From the NCBI GenBank assembly GCA_001724855.1, contig MEED01000003.1:1-58297 (forward strand): a stretch of DNA of 58,297 bases, read 5' to 3'. The notes under the pieces are model-generated. The model did no database searches. It saw nothing but the letters and a program-made list of their open reading frames with translations, and was not told where the DNA came from. The first letter of the stretch is position 1. Every line of letters begins with the position of its first letter. The DNA is from Lautropia sp. SCN 69-89 (GTDB lineage Bacteria > Pseudomonadota > Gammaproteobacteria > Burkholderiales > Burkholderiaceae_E). This document shows, piece after piece, positions 47,035 through 55,360 of the stretch. The position numbers and the translations under genes are program-made.

Positions 47035-48192
47035 ATGAGAAGGAGATCGACAACCGTCCTGCTGGCCCTGTCGGGGCTGGCGCTGGCCGCAAGCCTGTCG
47101 GCGCAGGCGCAGGTGAAGATCGGGGTGATCACGTCGGCCACCGGGCCCACCGCGTTCGTCGGCATCCCGCAGAAGAACACCGCCGCGCTGCTGCCGACGA
47201 AGATCGGCGACCTCACCGTCGAGTACCTCAGCTACGACGACGCCAGCGACTCCACGCAGAGCGTCCAGCTCACCAAGAAGCTGCTCTCCGAATTCTCGAT
47301 CGACGCGTTGATCGGGCCTTCGGGTTCGCCCAACGCCATGGGCGTGCTGCAGTTCATCGCCGAGGCGAAGACGCCGATGCTCGCTCCGGTGGGCACGGGC
47401 GCGGTGGTGCTGCCGATGGACGACCAGAAGCGCTGGGCGTTCAAGACGCACCCGAACGACGACGTGATCAGCGACGGTCTCATCGCCGCCATGACCAGGC
47501 GCGGCGTCAAGACCGTCGGATTCATCGGCTACAACGATCCCTACGGCGAGGTCTGGTACAAGACCTTCGCGCCGATGGCCGAGAAGGCCGGCCTGAAGAT
47601 CGTCGCGAACGAACGCTACAGCCGGCAGGACACCAGCGTCACCGGACAGGTGCTCAAGCTGATCGCCGCCAACCCCGACGCGGTGCTGGTCGCGGGCGTG
47701 GCCGCCGGCGCCGCGCTGCCGCACACGCAACTCGTCGATGCGGGCTACAAGGGCACGATCTACCACACCCACGGATCGGCGACGGGCGCGTTCATCCAGA
47801 TCGGCGGCAAGAAGGTCGAGGGCGCGATGGTGGTCGGACCGCTGCTGCTGGTCATCGACGAGATCCCCGACAGCGTGCCGACGAAGAAGGTGGCACTCGA
47901 ATACCTGACCCGGTACGAGAAGCAGTTCGGCTCGCGCCCGCCGATCTTCGGCGCCGGCGTGTGGGACGCCGGCATGCTGCTGCAGCACGCGATTCCGGCG
48001 GCGGCGAAGAAGGGCAAGCCGGGTACGCCCGAATTCCGCGCGGCGCTGCGCGATGCACTGGAGGCCACGCACGACCTCGTCACCTCGCAGGGCGTGGTCA
48101 ACATGACGCCGAAGGATCACTCGGGCTACGATCAGCGTGGCCGCGTGCTGATGACGGTGAAGAACGGCAAGTTCACGCTGGTCCGCGACTGA
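47035..48192 (+). CDS. Liv-type ABC transporter, periplasmic substrate-binding protein 2
   Basis: A 385-residue exported binding protein (signal to about LSAQA, mature start QVKIGVITSATGPTAFVG). It resembles the first binding protein, including the [20 protein letters not shown] region and a C-terminal VNMTPKDHSGYD segment, but the ligand-lining loops differ, suggesting a related aromatic acid. It is the last subunit gene of the second transporter, 24 bp before the oxidoreductase gene. AAGGAG precedes ATG 47035. Confidence 0.9.
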   Translation: MRRRSTTVLLALSGLALAASLSAQAQVKIGVITSATGPTAFVGIPQKNTAALLPTKIGDLTVEYLSYDDASDSTQSVQLTKKLLSEFSIDALIGPSGSPNAMGVLQFIAEAKTPMLAPVGTGAVVLPMDDQKRWAFKTHPNDDVISDGLIAAMTRRGVKTVGFIGYNDPYGEVWYKTFAPMAEKAGLKIVANERYSRQDTSVTGQVLKLIAANPDAVLVAGVAAGAALPHTQLVDAGYKGTIYHTHGSATGAFIQIGGKKVEGAMVVGPLLLVIDEIPDSVPTKKVALEYLTRYEKQFGSRPPIFGAGVWDAGMLLQHAIPAAAKKGKPGTPEFRAALRDALEATHDLVTSQGVVNMTPKDHSGYDQRGRVLMTVKNGKFTLVRD

Positions 48193-48216
48193 ACCGGCAA
48201 CCCCGGCGGGGGCGAC

Positions 48217-51200
48217 ATGACCCTTGCAAGCGTTTCGCTCGATGACAAGTATCGCGCCCGGCACGGGCGCGTGTTCCTCACCGGGGTCCAGGCGCTGGCG
48301 CGGCTGCCGATGCTGCAGCGCCAGCGCGACGCCGCCGCCGGCCTGAACACCGCCGGCTACGTCTCGGGATACCGCGGCTCGCCGCTGGCCGGGCTCGACA
48401 CCGCGCTGCACGGCGCGAAGGCCTTTCTCGACGCGCAGCACATCACGTTCCGCCCGGCGGTGAACGAGGAACTCGCCGCCACCGCCATCTGGGGCACGCA
48501 GCAGCTGCACCTGTTCCCCGATCCGCAGTTCGACGGCGTCTTCGCCATGTGGTACGGCAAGGGCCCCGGCGTCGACCGCTCGATCGACGTCTTCAAGAAC
48601 GCCAACTATGCCGGCACCGCAAGGCACGGCGGGGTGCTGGTCGTGGCCGGCGACGATCCGGGCGCGCGTTCGTCGTCGGTGGCCCACCAGAGCGACCACG
48701 CCTTCTCGGCCTGCGGCATACCGGTGCTCGCGCCGGCCGGCATCCAGGAGTACCTCGACCTCGGCCTGCACGGCTGGGCCATGTCGCGCTACTCGGGCTG
48801 CTGGGTCGCGCTCAAGACCACCACCGACACGGTCGAGAGCTCGGGCCCGGTCGTCATCGACGCCGATCGCATCGACGTGCGCCTTCCCGACGATTTCCGG
48901 CTGCCGCCCGACGGCCTGCACCTGCGCTGGCCCGATCCGCAACTGGTGCAGGAACGCCGCATGCTCGAGTACAAGGTGTACGCGGCGCTTGCGTACGCCC
49001 GCGCCAACCGGCTCGACCATATCGTGTTCGATTCGCCGCGCCCGCGCCTGGGCATCATTGCCAGCGGCAAGGCATACCTCGACACGCGCCAGGCGCTCGA
49101 CGACCTGGGCATCGACGCGCGCACCGCCGCCGACATCGGGCTGCGGCTCTACAAGGTGGCCATGCCGTGGCCGCTGGAGGCCGACGGCGTGCGCCGCTTC
49201 GCCGAGGGGCTGGAGGAAATCCTCGTCATCGAGGAAAAGCGCCAGCTCATCGAATACCAGATCAAGGAGCAGCTCTACAACTGGCGCGAGGACGTGCGCC
49301 CGCGCGTGGTCGGCAAGTTCCCCGACGTCGACGAATGGATGCCGCTGGCCGCCGGCACCGCAGGCCCGGTTGCCTCGCCCGACGGTGGCGCGCAGTCGGG
49401 CGCGCAGTCGGGTGGACAGTACGGCCGCTGGCTGGTGCCCCCGACCGGCGAACTCACGCCGGCGATCGTGGCGCGCGCCATTGCCGCGCGCCTGGGGCGT
49501 TTCCACAGTTCGCCCGCGATTCGCGAGCGGCTGGCGACCCTCGACGCCATCGACGCCACGCTGGCACGCCCGCGCCCGTCGATGGTGCGCACGCCGTGGT
49601 TCTGCTCGGGCTGCCCGCACAACCGCTCGACCGTGGTGCCGGAAGGCTCGGCGGCACTGGCCGGCGTGGGCTGCCACCTGATGGCGGTGTCGATGGGCCG
49701 CAATACCTCCACCATCGCCCAGATGGGCGGCGAAGGCGTGAGCTGGCTCGGCATCGCCGGGCACTCGGGCACGCGCCACATCTTCGCCAACATGGGCGAC
49801 GGCACCTACTACCACTCCGGGCTGCTCGCGATCCGCGCTGCCGTGGCTGCGGGCGTCGACATCACCTACAAGATCCTCTACAACGATGCAGTGGCCATGA
49901 CCGGCGGTCAGCCGGTCGACGGCCCGCTCACCGTGCCGCAGATCACGCGCCAGCTGGCCGCCGAAGGCGTCGAGCACATCGAGGTGCTCGCCGAAGACCC
50001 GGCCGCCTATCCGCGCGACGCCGGATTCGCCCCCGGCGTGCAGGTGCGCTCGCGCGACGAACTCGACGCGGTGCAGCGACGGCTGCGCGAAGTGCGCGGC
50101 GTCACGGTCATCGTCTACGACCAGACCTGTGCCGCAGAGAAGCGCCGGCGGCGCAAGCGCGGCACCTATCCCGACCCGGCGCGGCGCGTGTTCATCAACG
50201 AACTCGTGTGCGAAGGCTGCGGCGACTGCAGCGCCAAGTCGAACTGCCTGTCGGTCGTGCCGGTAGAGACCGAGTTCGGTCGCAAGCGCGCGATCGACCA
50301 GTTCTCGTGCAACAAGGACTACTCCTGCGTCGACGGTTTCTGCCCGAGCTTCGTCACCGTCGAGGGCGGCACGCTGCGCAAGCGCCAGCCGGTGGGCACC
50401 GACGCCGGCGCCTTTGCCGCGCTGCCCGGGCCCGCGCTGCCGGGTCTCGCGCGCCCCTGGAGCATCGTCGTCGCCGGCATCGGCGGTACCGGCGTGGTCA
50501 CCATCGGCGCGCTGCTCGGCATGGCGGCGCACCTCGAAGGCAAGGCCGTCTCGGTGCTCGACATGACGGGTCTCGCACAGAAGGGCGGTGCGGTGATGTC
50601 GCACGTGCGCCTGGCCGACCGCCACGAGGTCCTGCACGCGGCGCGCGTGGCCACCGGCGAGGCCGACCTCGTGCTCGGCTGCGACCTCATCGTGGCGACG
50701 AGCGCAGACGCGCTCTCGAAGATGCGCGCCGGCCTCACGCGCGCCGTCGTCAACACCGGACAGGCGATCACCGGCGACTTCGTGCGCAACCCCGACTACC
50801 CGTTCCCGCTGGCGGCGATGCAGCGCCAGGTACGCGATGCGGTGGGCGACGACGCGGCGACCTTCGTCGATTCCGCGCGCCTGGCCACGCTGCTGATGGG
50901 CCACTCGATCGCGGCCAACATCTTCATGCTCGGCTTTGCCTGGCAGCAGGGGCTGGTGCCGGTGTCGGCCGAGGCGATCATGCGTGCGATCGAACTCAAC
51001 GGCGTGGCTGCAGCCGACAACCGCGACGCATTCCTGTGGGGCCGGCGCGCGGCCTTCGACCCCGAAGGCGTCGAGCGGATCGCCGCCGCTGCCGAGCCGA
51101 CGATGCCGACGCACCGGCTCTCCGAGAGCCTGGAGGAAACCATCGAGCGGCGCCGCGCCTGGCTGGTGGCCTACCAGGACGAGGCCTACGCACGCCGCTA

Positions 51201-51804
51201 CACCGACCTCGTCGCCCGCGTGCAGCACCTCGAGCACGAGTCGCTGCCCGGAAGCACGCAACTCACCGAAGCCGTGGCACGCGGCTGGTTCCGGCTGCTG
51301 GCGCGCAAGGATCCGTACGAGGTGGCGCGCCTGTTCACCGACGCCGAATTCGAACGCGCGCTGCACGCCACCTTCGAAGGCGACTTCAGCCTGAACTTCC
51401 ACCTCGGCTATCCACAATGGGGACGCGTCGACCCGCACACCGGCGAAACGAAGAAGCGCCGCTACGGGCCGTGGATGATGCGCGTGTTCCGGGTGCTGGC
51501 GCGCCTGAAGCGCCTGCGCGACACGCCCTTCGACCCCTTCGGCCGTAGTGCTGAGCGCCGTCTCGAACGCGCTCTGATGGCGCGCTACGAAACCACTGTC
51601 GACACGCTGCTTGCCGGCCTCGGCGCCGACACGCTCGCGCTCGCGGTGCAGGTCGCACGCCTGCCCGAGAGCATCCGCGGCTACGGCCCGATCCGGCAAC
51701 GCGCCGCGGAGGCGGCCGGTCGCCAGGAGGAGCAGTTGCTCGCGTCGATGCGCGAACGGATCGCCGGGCGGGCGAGCCAGGGCGTGCCGGTCGAGCTCGT
51801 CTAG
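48217..51804 (+). CDS. Indolepyruvate ferredoxin oxidoreductase, single-chain (IorAB fusion)
   Basis: A 1195-residue 2-oxoacid:ferredoxin oxidoreductase that turns arylpyruvates such as indolepyruvate or phenylpyruvate, with CoA, into arylacetyl-CoA, CO2 and reduced ferredoxin. The N-terminal region has GYRGSPLAGLD; a thiamine diphosphate motif MGDGTYYHSG lies at about residue 527. Iron-sulfur motifs CEGCGDC and CNKDYSCVDGFCP are near residue 665 and beyond, and the gamma domain begins GIGGTGVVTIGALLG at about residue 753. A short GAQSGAQSGG repeat occurs at about residue 390. By context it could supply indoleacetyl-CoA from tryptophan to the neighbouring pathway. Confidence 0.92.
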   Translation: MTLASVSLDDKYRARHGRVFLTGVQALARLPMLQRQRDAAAGLNTAGYVSGYRGSPLAGLDTALHGAKAFLDAQHITFRPAVNEELAATAIWGTQQLHLFPDPQFDGVFAMWYGKGPGVDRSIDVFKNANYAGTARHGGVLVVAGDDPGARSSSVAHQSDHAFSACGIPVLAPAGIQEYLDLGLHGWAMSRYSGCWVALKTTTDTVESSGPVVIDADRIDVRLPDDFRLPPDGLHLRWPDPQLVQERRMLEYKVYAALAYARANRLDHIVFDSPRPRLGIIASGKAYLDTRQALDDLGIDARTAADIGLRLYKVAMPWPLEADGVRRFAEGLEEILVIEEKRQLIEYQIKEQLYNWREDVRPRVVGKFPDVDEWMPLAAGTAGPVASPDGGAQSGAQSGGQYGRWLVPPTGELTPAIVARAIAARLGRFHSSPAIRERLATLDAIDATLARPRPSMVRTPWFCSGCPHNRSTVVPEGSAALAGVGCHLMAVSMGRNTSTIAQMGGEGVSWLGIAGHSGTRHIFANMGDGTYYHSGLLAIRAAVAAGVDITYKILYNDAVAMTGGQPVDGPLTVPQITRQLAAEGVEHIEVLAEDPAAYPRDAGFAPGVQVRSRDELDAVQRRLREVRGVTVIVYDQTCAAEKRRRRKRGTYPDPARRVFINELVCEGCGDCSAKSNCLSVVPVETEFGRKRAIDQFSCNKDYSCVDGFCPSFVTVEGGTLRKRQPVGTDAGAFAALPGPALPGLARPWSIVVAGIGGTGVVTIGALLGMAAHLEGKAVSVLDMTGLAQKGGAVMSHVRLADRHEVLHAARVATGEADLVLGCDLIVATSADALSKMRAGLTRAVVNTGQAITGDFVRNPDYPFPLAAMQRQVRDAVGDDAATFVDSARLATLLMGHSIAANIFMLGFAWQQGLVPVSAEAIMRAIELNGVAAADNRDAFLWGRRAAFDPEGVERIAAAAEPTMPTHRLSESLEETIERRRAWLVAYQDEAYARRYTDLVARVQHLEHESLPGSTQLTEAVARGWFRLLARKDPYEVARLFTDAEFERALHATFEGDFSLNFHLGYPQWGRVDPHTGETKKRRYGPWMMRVFRVLARLKRLRDTPFDPFGRSAERRLERALMARYETTVDTLLAGLGADTLALAVQVARLPESIRGYGPIRQRAAEAAGRQEEQLLASMRERIAGRASQGVPVELV

Positions 51805-51826
51805 AGACCCGCGGAGTCGTTGCGCC

Positions 51827-53023
51827 TTGGACGCCTTGCGCCGGCATATCGCCCCGTTGCTGGCCAGTGCGTTCCGGCCGTTCTACCTGCTCGGCGTCGC
51901 CTACGGGCTGGCGCTGATGACCGCGTGGACGGGCGCGTGGCTGGCGATCTGGCCTGCGCCCCTCGCCGGACTTTCGCTGCGCCAACTGCACGGGCACGAA
52001 ATGCTCTTCGGTTTCGCCGCTGCGGTCGTGATCGGCATCGTGCTGACCGCGCTGCCGAGCTGGGCGCATACCCCGGAAGTGCGCGGGGCCCCGCTCGCCG
52101 TGCTGGTGCTCGTCTGGCTGGCCGGACGCGTCGCCGTCTGGTCCGCGCCCTGGCCGGCCGCGTCGTGGCACGCAGCGATCGACCTGGCGTTCTTTCCGGC
52201 GGTGTTCGTCGTCGTCGCCCCTTGCCTGCTGCGTGCCGCCAATCGGCTTTACCTGCTCCTTCTGCCGATCCTGCTCGCACTGTTCGGCGCTCATCTCGCC
52301 TGGTATGCCGGCATGCTGGACGGCAGCGATCGCCTCGCGACCACCGGCCTGCGCGCCGGCGTCTACGGCCTGGTCGCCCTCTTCGTGCTCAAGGGCGGCG
52401 TACTCACGCCGGTGTTCACCGGCAATGCGCTGCGCGAGGCCGGACGCGGCGACCAGGCGCGCTTCGTCATGGCGCTGGATGCGGCGGCGTTGGCGGTCGT
52501 GGTCGCGCTGGCTTGCCTCGATCTCGCTGGCGCCCCCGCGAACTGGATCGGCACGGCGGCCGTCGCCTGCACGCTGGTGCACGCGTGGCGGGTGGCCCGC
52601 TGGAAAGGCTGGCGTGTCGTCGATGCACCGCTGGTGTGGGGGATGCATCTGGGCTTCGCCTGGTTGCTGTGCGCCTTCGCACTGAAGGCGGCGGCCGAAC
52701 TCGGCTCGGCGGTGCCCGAGGCGGCCTGGGTGCACGCCTTCACCGTGGGCAGCCTCGGCCTGATGATGCTCGCACTGATGACGCGCGTGGTGCTGCGCCA
52801 TACCGGCCGGGCACCGGTCGCGCCACGAGCGATGAGCATCGCCATGGTGGCAATGTCCCTCGCCGCGCTGGCACGCCTGGCCGCCGTACACGTAGATGCC
52901 GCGGGCCACGGTCTGGTGGCGCTGGCCGCGCTGCTGTGGCTGGCGCCGTTCGCTACCTGGTTCGCGCTGTACGCGGCAATGCTGGTGACCCCCAGCCTGC
53001 CGCGCGAGATTCAACGCGCGTAG
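51827..53023 (+). CDS. nnrS: NnrS family membrane protein
   Basis: A 398-residue polytopic inner-membrane protein with about ten to twelve hydrophobic segments. The start ASAFRPFYLLG, the LHGHEMLFGFAAAVVIGIVLTALP segment and the late TVGSLGLMMLALMTRVVLRHTGR region are NnrS signatures. NnrS proteins bind haem and copper and protect denitrifying cells from nitric-oxide stress. There is no ATG; TTG 51827, with GCGGAG ten bases upstream and 22 bp after the oxidoreductase stop, is the best start (TTG 51836 also possible). The last 13 bp overlap the convergent xdhC gene. Confidence 0.88.
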   Translation: MDALRRHIAPLLASAFRPFYLLGVAYGLALMTAWTGAWLAIWPAPLAGLSLRQLHGHEMLFGFAAAVVIGIVLTALPSWAHTPEVRGAPLAVLVLVWLAGRVAVWSAPWPAASWHAAIDLAFFPAVFVVVAPCLLRAANRLYLLLLPILLALFGAHLAWYAGMLDGSDRLATTGLRAGVYGLVALFVLKGGVLTPVFTGNALREAGRGDQARFVMALDAAALAVVVALACLDLAGAPANWIGTAAVACTLVHAWRVARWKGWRVVDAPLVWGMHLGFAWLLCAFALKAAAELGSAVPEAAWVHAFTVGSLGLMMLALMTRVVLRHTGRAPVAPRAMSIAMVAMSLAALARLAAVHVDAAGHGLVALAALLWLAPFATWFALYAAMLVTPSLPREIQRA

Positions 53024-53700
53024 CGCGCCTGGATCACCTGGGCGAGGATGGCCACCGCAATCTCCACCGGGGCGCGTCCGCCCAGGTCGAGGCCGATGGG
53101 CGCGTGGATGCGCCCGAGCATATCGCCGAGCCCGGCTGCCGTGAGCCGCTCCACCCGTTTGGCATGGGTGCGCGTGCTGCCCAGCGCGCCGATATAGAAC
53201 GCCGGGCTGCGCAGCGCAGCCGTGAGCGCGGGGTCGTCCAGCTTCGGATCGTGCGACAGCGTCACCACCGCGGTCTCGGCGTCGATGCCGAGCTGGGCGA
53301 TCGCCTCGTCGGGCCATTGCGAGACCATGTTCACGCCGGGCAGCCGTTCCGTCGTGGCGAAGGCGCGGCGCGGGTCGATCACCGTGACCTCGTAGCCGGC
53401 CATCGCCGCCATCGGCGCCAGCGCCTGCGCGATGTGCACCGCGCCCACCACGATCATGCGCGGTGGCCGCGCATGGCAACGCACGAACAGCGACTCGTCG
53501 TGTTGCCCAAGGGGTCCGCTGCGATTGCCGCGCAGCCGCTGGCGGGTCTCGTCCACCTGCTCGGCGGTCAGCGCGAGATCGCCCGACACGTCGTCATGAT
53601 GCACCAGCGCCTGGCAACCGTCGGCCAGTCGCGTGACCACGGCCACCGGCCGCCGGGTCGCGCGGTCGGCGAGTACCTGCTCGAACAGTTCCGCCTTCAC
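53011..53700 (-). CDS. XdhC-type maturation factor, C-terminal Rossmann part
   Basis: A 229-residue protein corresponding to the C-terminal part of XdhC, which binds and sulfurates the molybdenum cofactor and hands it to xanthine dehydrogenase-family enzymes. The Rossmann-type segment MIVVGAVHIAQALAPMA, the VIDPRRAFATTERLPG stretch and YIGALGSTRTHAKR followed by GLDLGGRAPVEIAVAILA are typical. The N-terminal CoxI domain that usually precedes it in the same chain is fused instead to the MeaB homologue just upstream. GTG 53700 overlaps that gene's stop as GTGA. Its client is probably the molybdenum hydroxylase at 25518-29207. Confidence 0.88.
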   Translation of the reverse strand: MKAELFEQVLADRATRRPVAVVTRLADGCQALVHHDDVSGDLALTAEQVDETRQRLRGNRSGPLGQHDESLFVRCHARPPRMIVVGAVHIAQALAPMAAMAGYEVTVIDPRRAFATTERLPGVNMVSQWPDEAIAQLGIDAETAVVTLSHDPKLDDPALTAALRSPAFYIGALGSTRTHAKRVERLTAAGLGDMLGRIHAPIGLDLGGRAPVEIAVAILAQVIQARYAR

Positions 53701-54815
53701 CCGATTCGCTCCACGTACACCTGCACCTTGCCGCCGCAGGCCAACCCGACGTCCCAGGCCTGCTGGTCGCTCACGCCGAACTCGAGCAGCTTCGGCGTGC
53801 CTTGCGCGATCACGCCGAGCGCTTCGGCAATCACCGCGCCCTCGACGCACCCCCCGGAAACCGAACCGACGAAGCCCCCACCCTCCTCGACGGCCAGATG
53901 GCTGCCTTCGGCACGAGGCGACGACCCCCAGGTTCGCACCACCGTCGCCAGCGCCACGCCCTTGCCGGCGGCGCGCCAGCGCTGCACACGTTCGAACAAT
54001 TCGTCGTCGGTAGCGGGTGCGCCGCCGTCACTTGGCGCCGCAGGCGCCTCGAGCAGCCGGCGACCGATACCGCCGACCTGGGCATGGCGATCCAGTGCGT
54101 CGACCAGCGCGGCGATGCCTTTGCCGCCGGTGGCCACGGTGCTCAGCACCGGAACCGTCCACCCGGCTCGATGGCGCAGCCCGGGCGCCGTCTCGAGGTC
54201 GCGGGCAGTGCGCGCTGCGAGCGGCAGATCGGCCTTGTTCACGACGAGAACATCGGCGATCTCCAGGATACCTGCCTTGATCGCCTGCACTTCGTCGCCG
54301 AGCCCCGGCGGGCAGACGACCACGTTGGTGTCCGCGAAGCGGCCGATCTCGACCTCGGACTGGCCGGTGCCCACGGTTTCGACGATGACGACGTCGAAGC
54401 CGGCCGCGTCGAAGAGGTCGATGATCCGTCCCGCGCTTCGCGACAAGCCTCCGAGGTGGCCGCGCGACGACACCGAGCGGATGAACACGCTCTCGTCCTC
54501 GCCGGGTTCACCCATCCGGACCCGATCGCCGAGTAGCGCGCCGCCGCTGATCGGGCTGGACGGATCGATCGCCAGCACCGCCACGCTGCGCGCGCGTGCC
54601 CGCAACTCGCGCAACAACGCGCTGATCAGCGTGGACTTGCCCGCCCCGGGTGCCCCCGTGATGCCGACCACGTGGGCGCGTCCGCGCCGGGGTGCGAGCG
54701 CCGCGTGCAGTTCGTCGGCCCCCGGGCGATCGTTCTCGAGCACGGTCACCGCGCGCGCCAGCGCGACGCGTGATCCGTCGAAAACGGCTTTGGGGTCGAT
54801 GCTGTCGGTGTTCAT
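53697..54815 (-). CDS. MeaB-type GTPase fused to XdhC/CoxI N-terminal domain
   Basis: A 372-residue two-domain protein. Residues about 1-250 are a MeaB/ArgK G3E GTPase, the chaperone that loads and protects B12-dependent mutases: P-loop GAPGAGKS (54-61), AIDPSSPISGGALLGDRVRM, ETVGTGQSE, NKAD (193-196). Residues about 270-372 are an XdhC/CoxI domain (TVVRTWGSSPR, GSVSGGCVEG, GLACGGKVQVYVE). The usual C-terminal dimerisation arm of MeaB is missing and replaced by the second domain. Both halves match the two metalloenzymes of the catabolic operon. ATG 54815 is preferred to a GTG at 54863 because the latter lies in the upstream terminator T-tract. The remainder of XdhC follows. Confidence 0.9.
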   Translation of the reverse strand: MNTDSIDPKAVFDGSRVALARAVTVLENDRPGADELHAALAPRRGRAHVVGITGAPGAGKSTLISALLRELRARARSVAVLAIDPSSPISGGALLGDRVRMGEPGEDESVFIRSVSSRGHLGGLSRSAGRIIDLFDAAGFDVVIVETVGTGQSEVEIGRFADTNVVVCPPGLGDEVQAIKAGILEIADVLVVNKADLPLAARTARDLETAPGLRHRAGWTVPVLSTVATGGKGIAALVDALDRHAQVGGIGRRLLEAPAAPSDGGAPATDDELFERVQRWRAAGKGVALATVVRTWGSSPRAEGSHLAVEEGGGFVGSVSGGCVEGAVIAEALGVIAQGTPKLLEFGVSDQQAWDVGLACGGKVQVYVERIG

Positions 54816-54862
54816 CGCCGCGCCTGAGGAAGTGGCTCCAGGATGGTGCATTGTTGCACACA

Positions 54863-54891
54863 CAAAAAAAAGCCCGCGAAACTCGCGGGCT
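54863..54891 (-). terminator. Rho-independent terminator after the 92-residue gene
   Basis: On the minus strand AGCCCGCGAG and CGCGGGCT form an 8-base GC-rich stem with a four-base loop, followed by eight or nine Ts. It ends the transcript of the small gene at 54959-55237 before the MeaB fusion begins, so the fusion gene probably has its own promoter or depends on read-through. Confidence 0.85.
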
Positions 54892-54895
54892 CAAT

Positions 54896-54910
54896 CCACT
54901 TGTCAAGTGG
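54896..54910. repeat. Palindrome between small gene and terminator
   Basis: CCACTTGTCAAGTGG is a perfect 7-bp inverted repeat around a single central base, 5 bp before the terminator stem. It has too short a loop for a hairpin and could be a protein-binding site or a relic. Confidence 0.3.
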
Positions 54911-54958
54911 AGGAGGAGACACGGTGGGGGCGGCGAACCGTCGCCGCCCGTGATCAGG

Positions 54959-55237
54959 TCAGCGCCACTCCTGGCGCGCAGCCGCGGCCTGAACATCCGC
55001 GTAAACGCGCGGATCGTCCTGCATCAGCTGCATGAAAAGTCGTTCCTGCCGGCGCTGGCGGGCGCGCTCGATCACGCGCGCAAGCATGCCGGCGATCCCG
55101 GCGGCCGGCCCCTTCGAGACCCTGGCGGTGTTCCTGCCTGCGGGGCGTGCCGCTCCGCGGCCGAACATGTCTGCGACGGCCTGCCCGCCGCGAATGACCC
55201 GGTCGAGGCCTTCGTGGGTGGTGACAAGCGTACTCAT
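54959..55237 (-). CDS. Small protein of unknown function (92 aa)
   Basis: I do not recognise this protein. It is 92 residues long, basic in the middle (AARPAGRNTARVSKG) and carries an amphipathic helix ARVIERARQRRQERLFMQLM before DDPRVYADVQAA. There is no signal peptide, transmembrane segment or cysteine motif. AGGGAG lies seven bases before ATG 55237, and a strong terminator follows, so it is a monocistronic unit. It is divergent from the LysR regulator with a 120-bp AT-rich region between them, the usual layout of a LysR target gene. Confidence 0.65.
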   Translation of the reverse strand: MSTLVTTHEGLDRVIRGGQAVADMFGRGAARPAGRNTARVSKGPAAGIAGMLARVIERARQRRQERLFMQLMQDDPRVYADVQAAAARQEWR

Positions 55238-55360
55238 CTCGGACTCCCTCTTGGATGTTGCACTGCAATGACTCCATTATCGGGATTCCCAGATATTTTT
55301 CCAATTGATGTTGGCGATGAGTACAATTCACTCCAGTTATTGTTTATGCGGGTAAGCCCG

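Noticed and set aside
54816-54863. GTG 54863 as the start of the MeaB-XdhC fusion
   Set aside because: It would place the start inside the T-tract of the upstream terminator; the MeaB family pattern begins shortly after ATG 54815.
54896-54910. The palindrome as a second terminator
   Set aside because: The single-base loop cannot form a stable hairpin and no T-run follows on either strand; it is listed only as a repeat.
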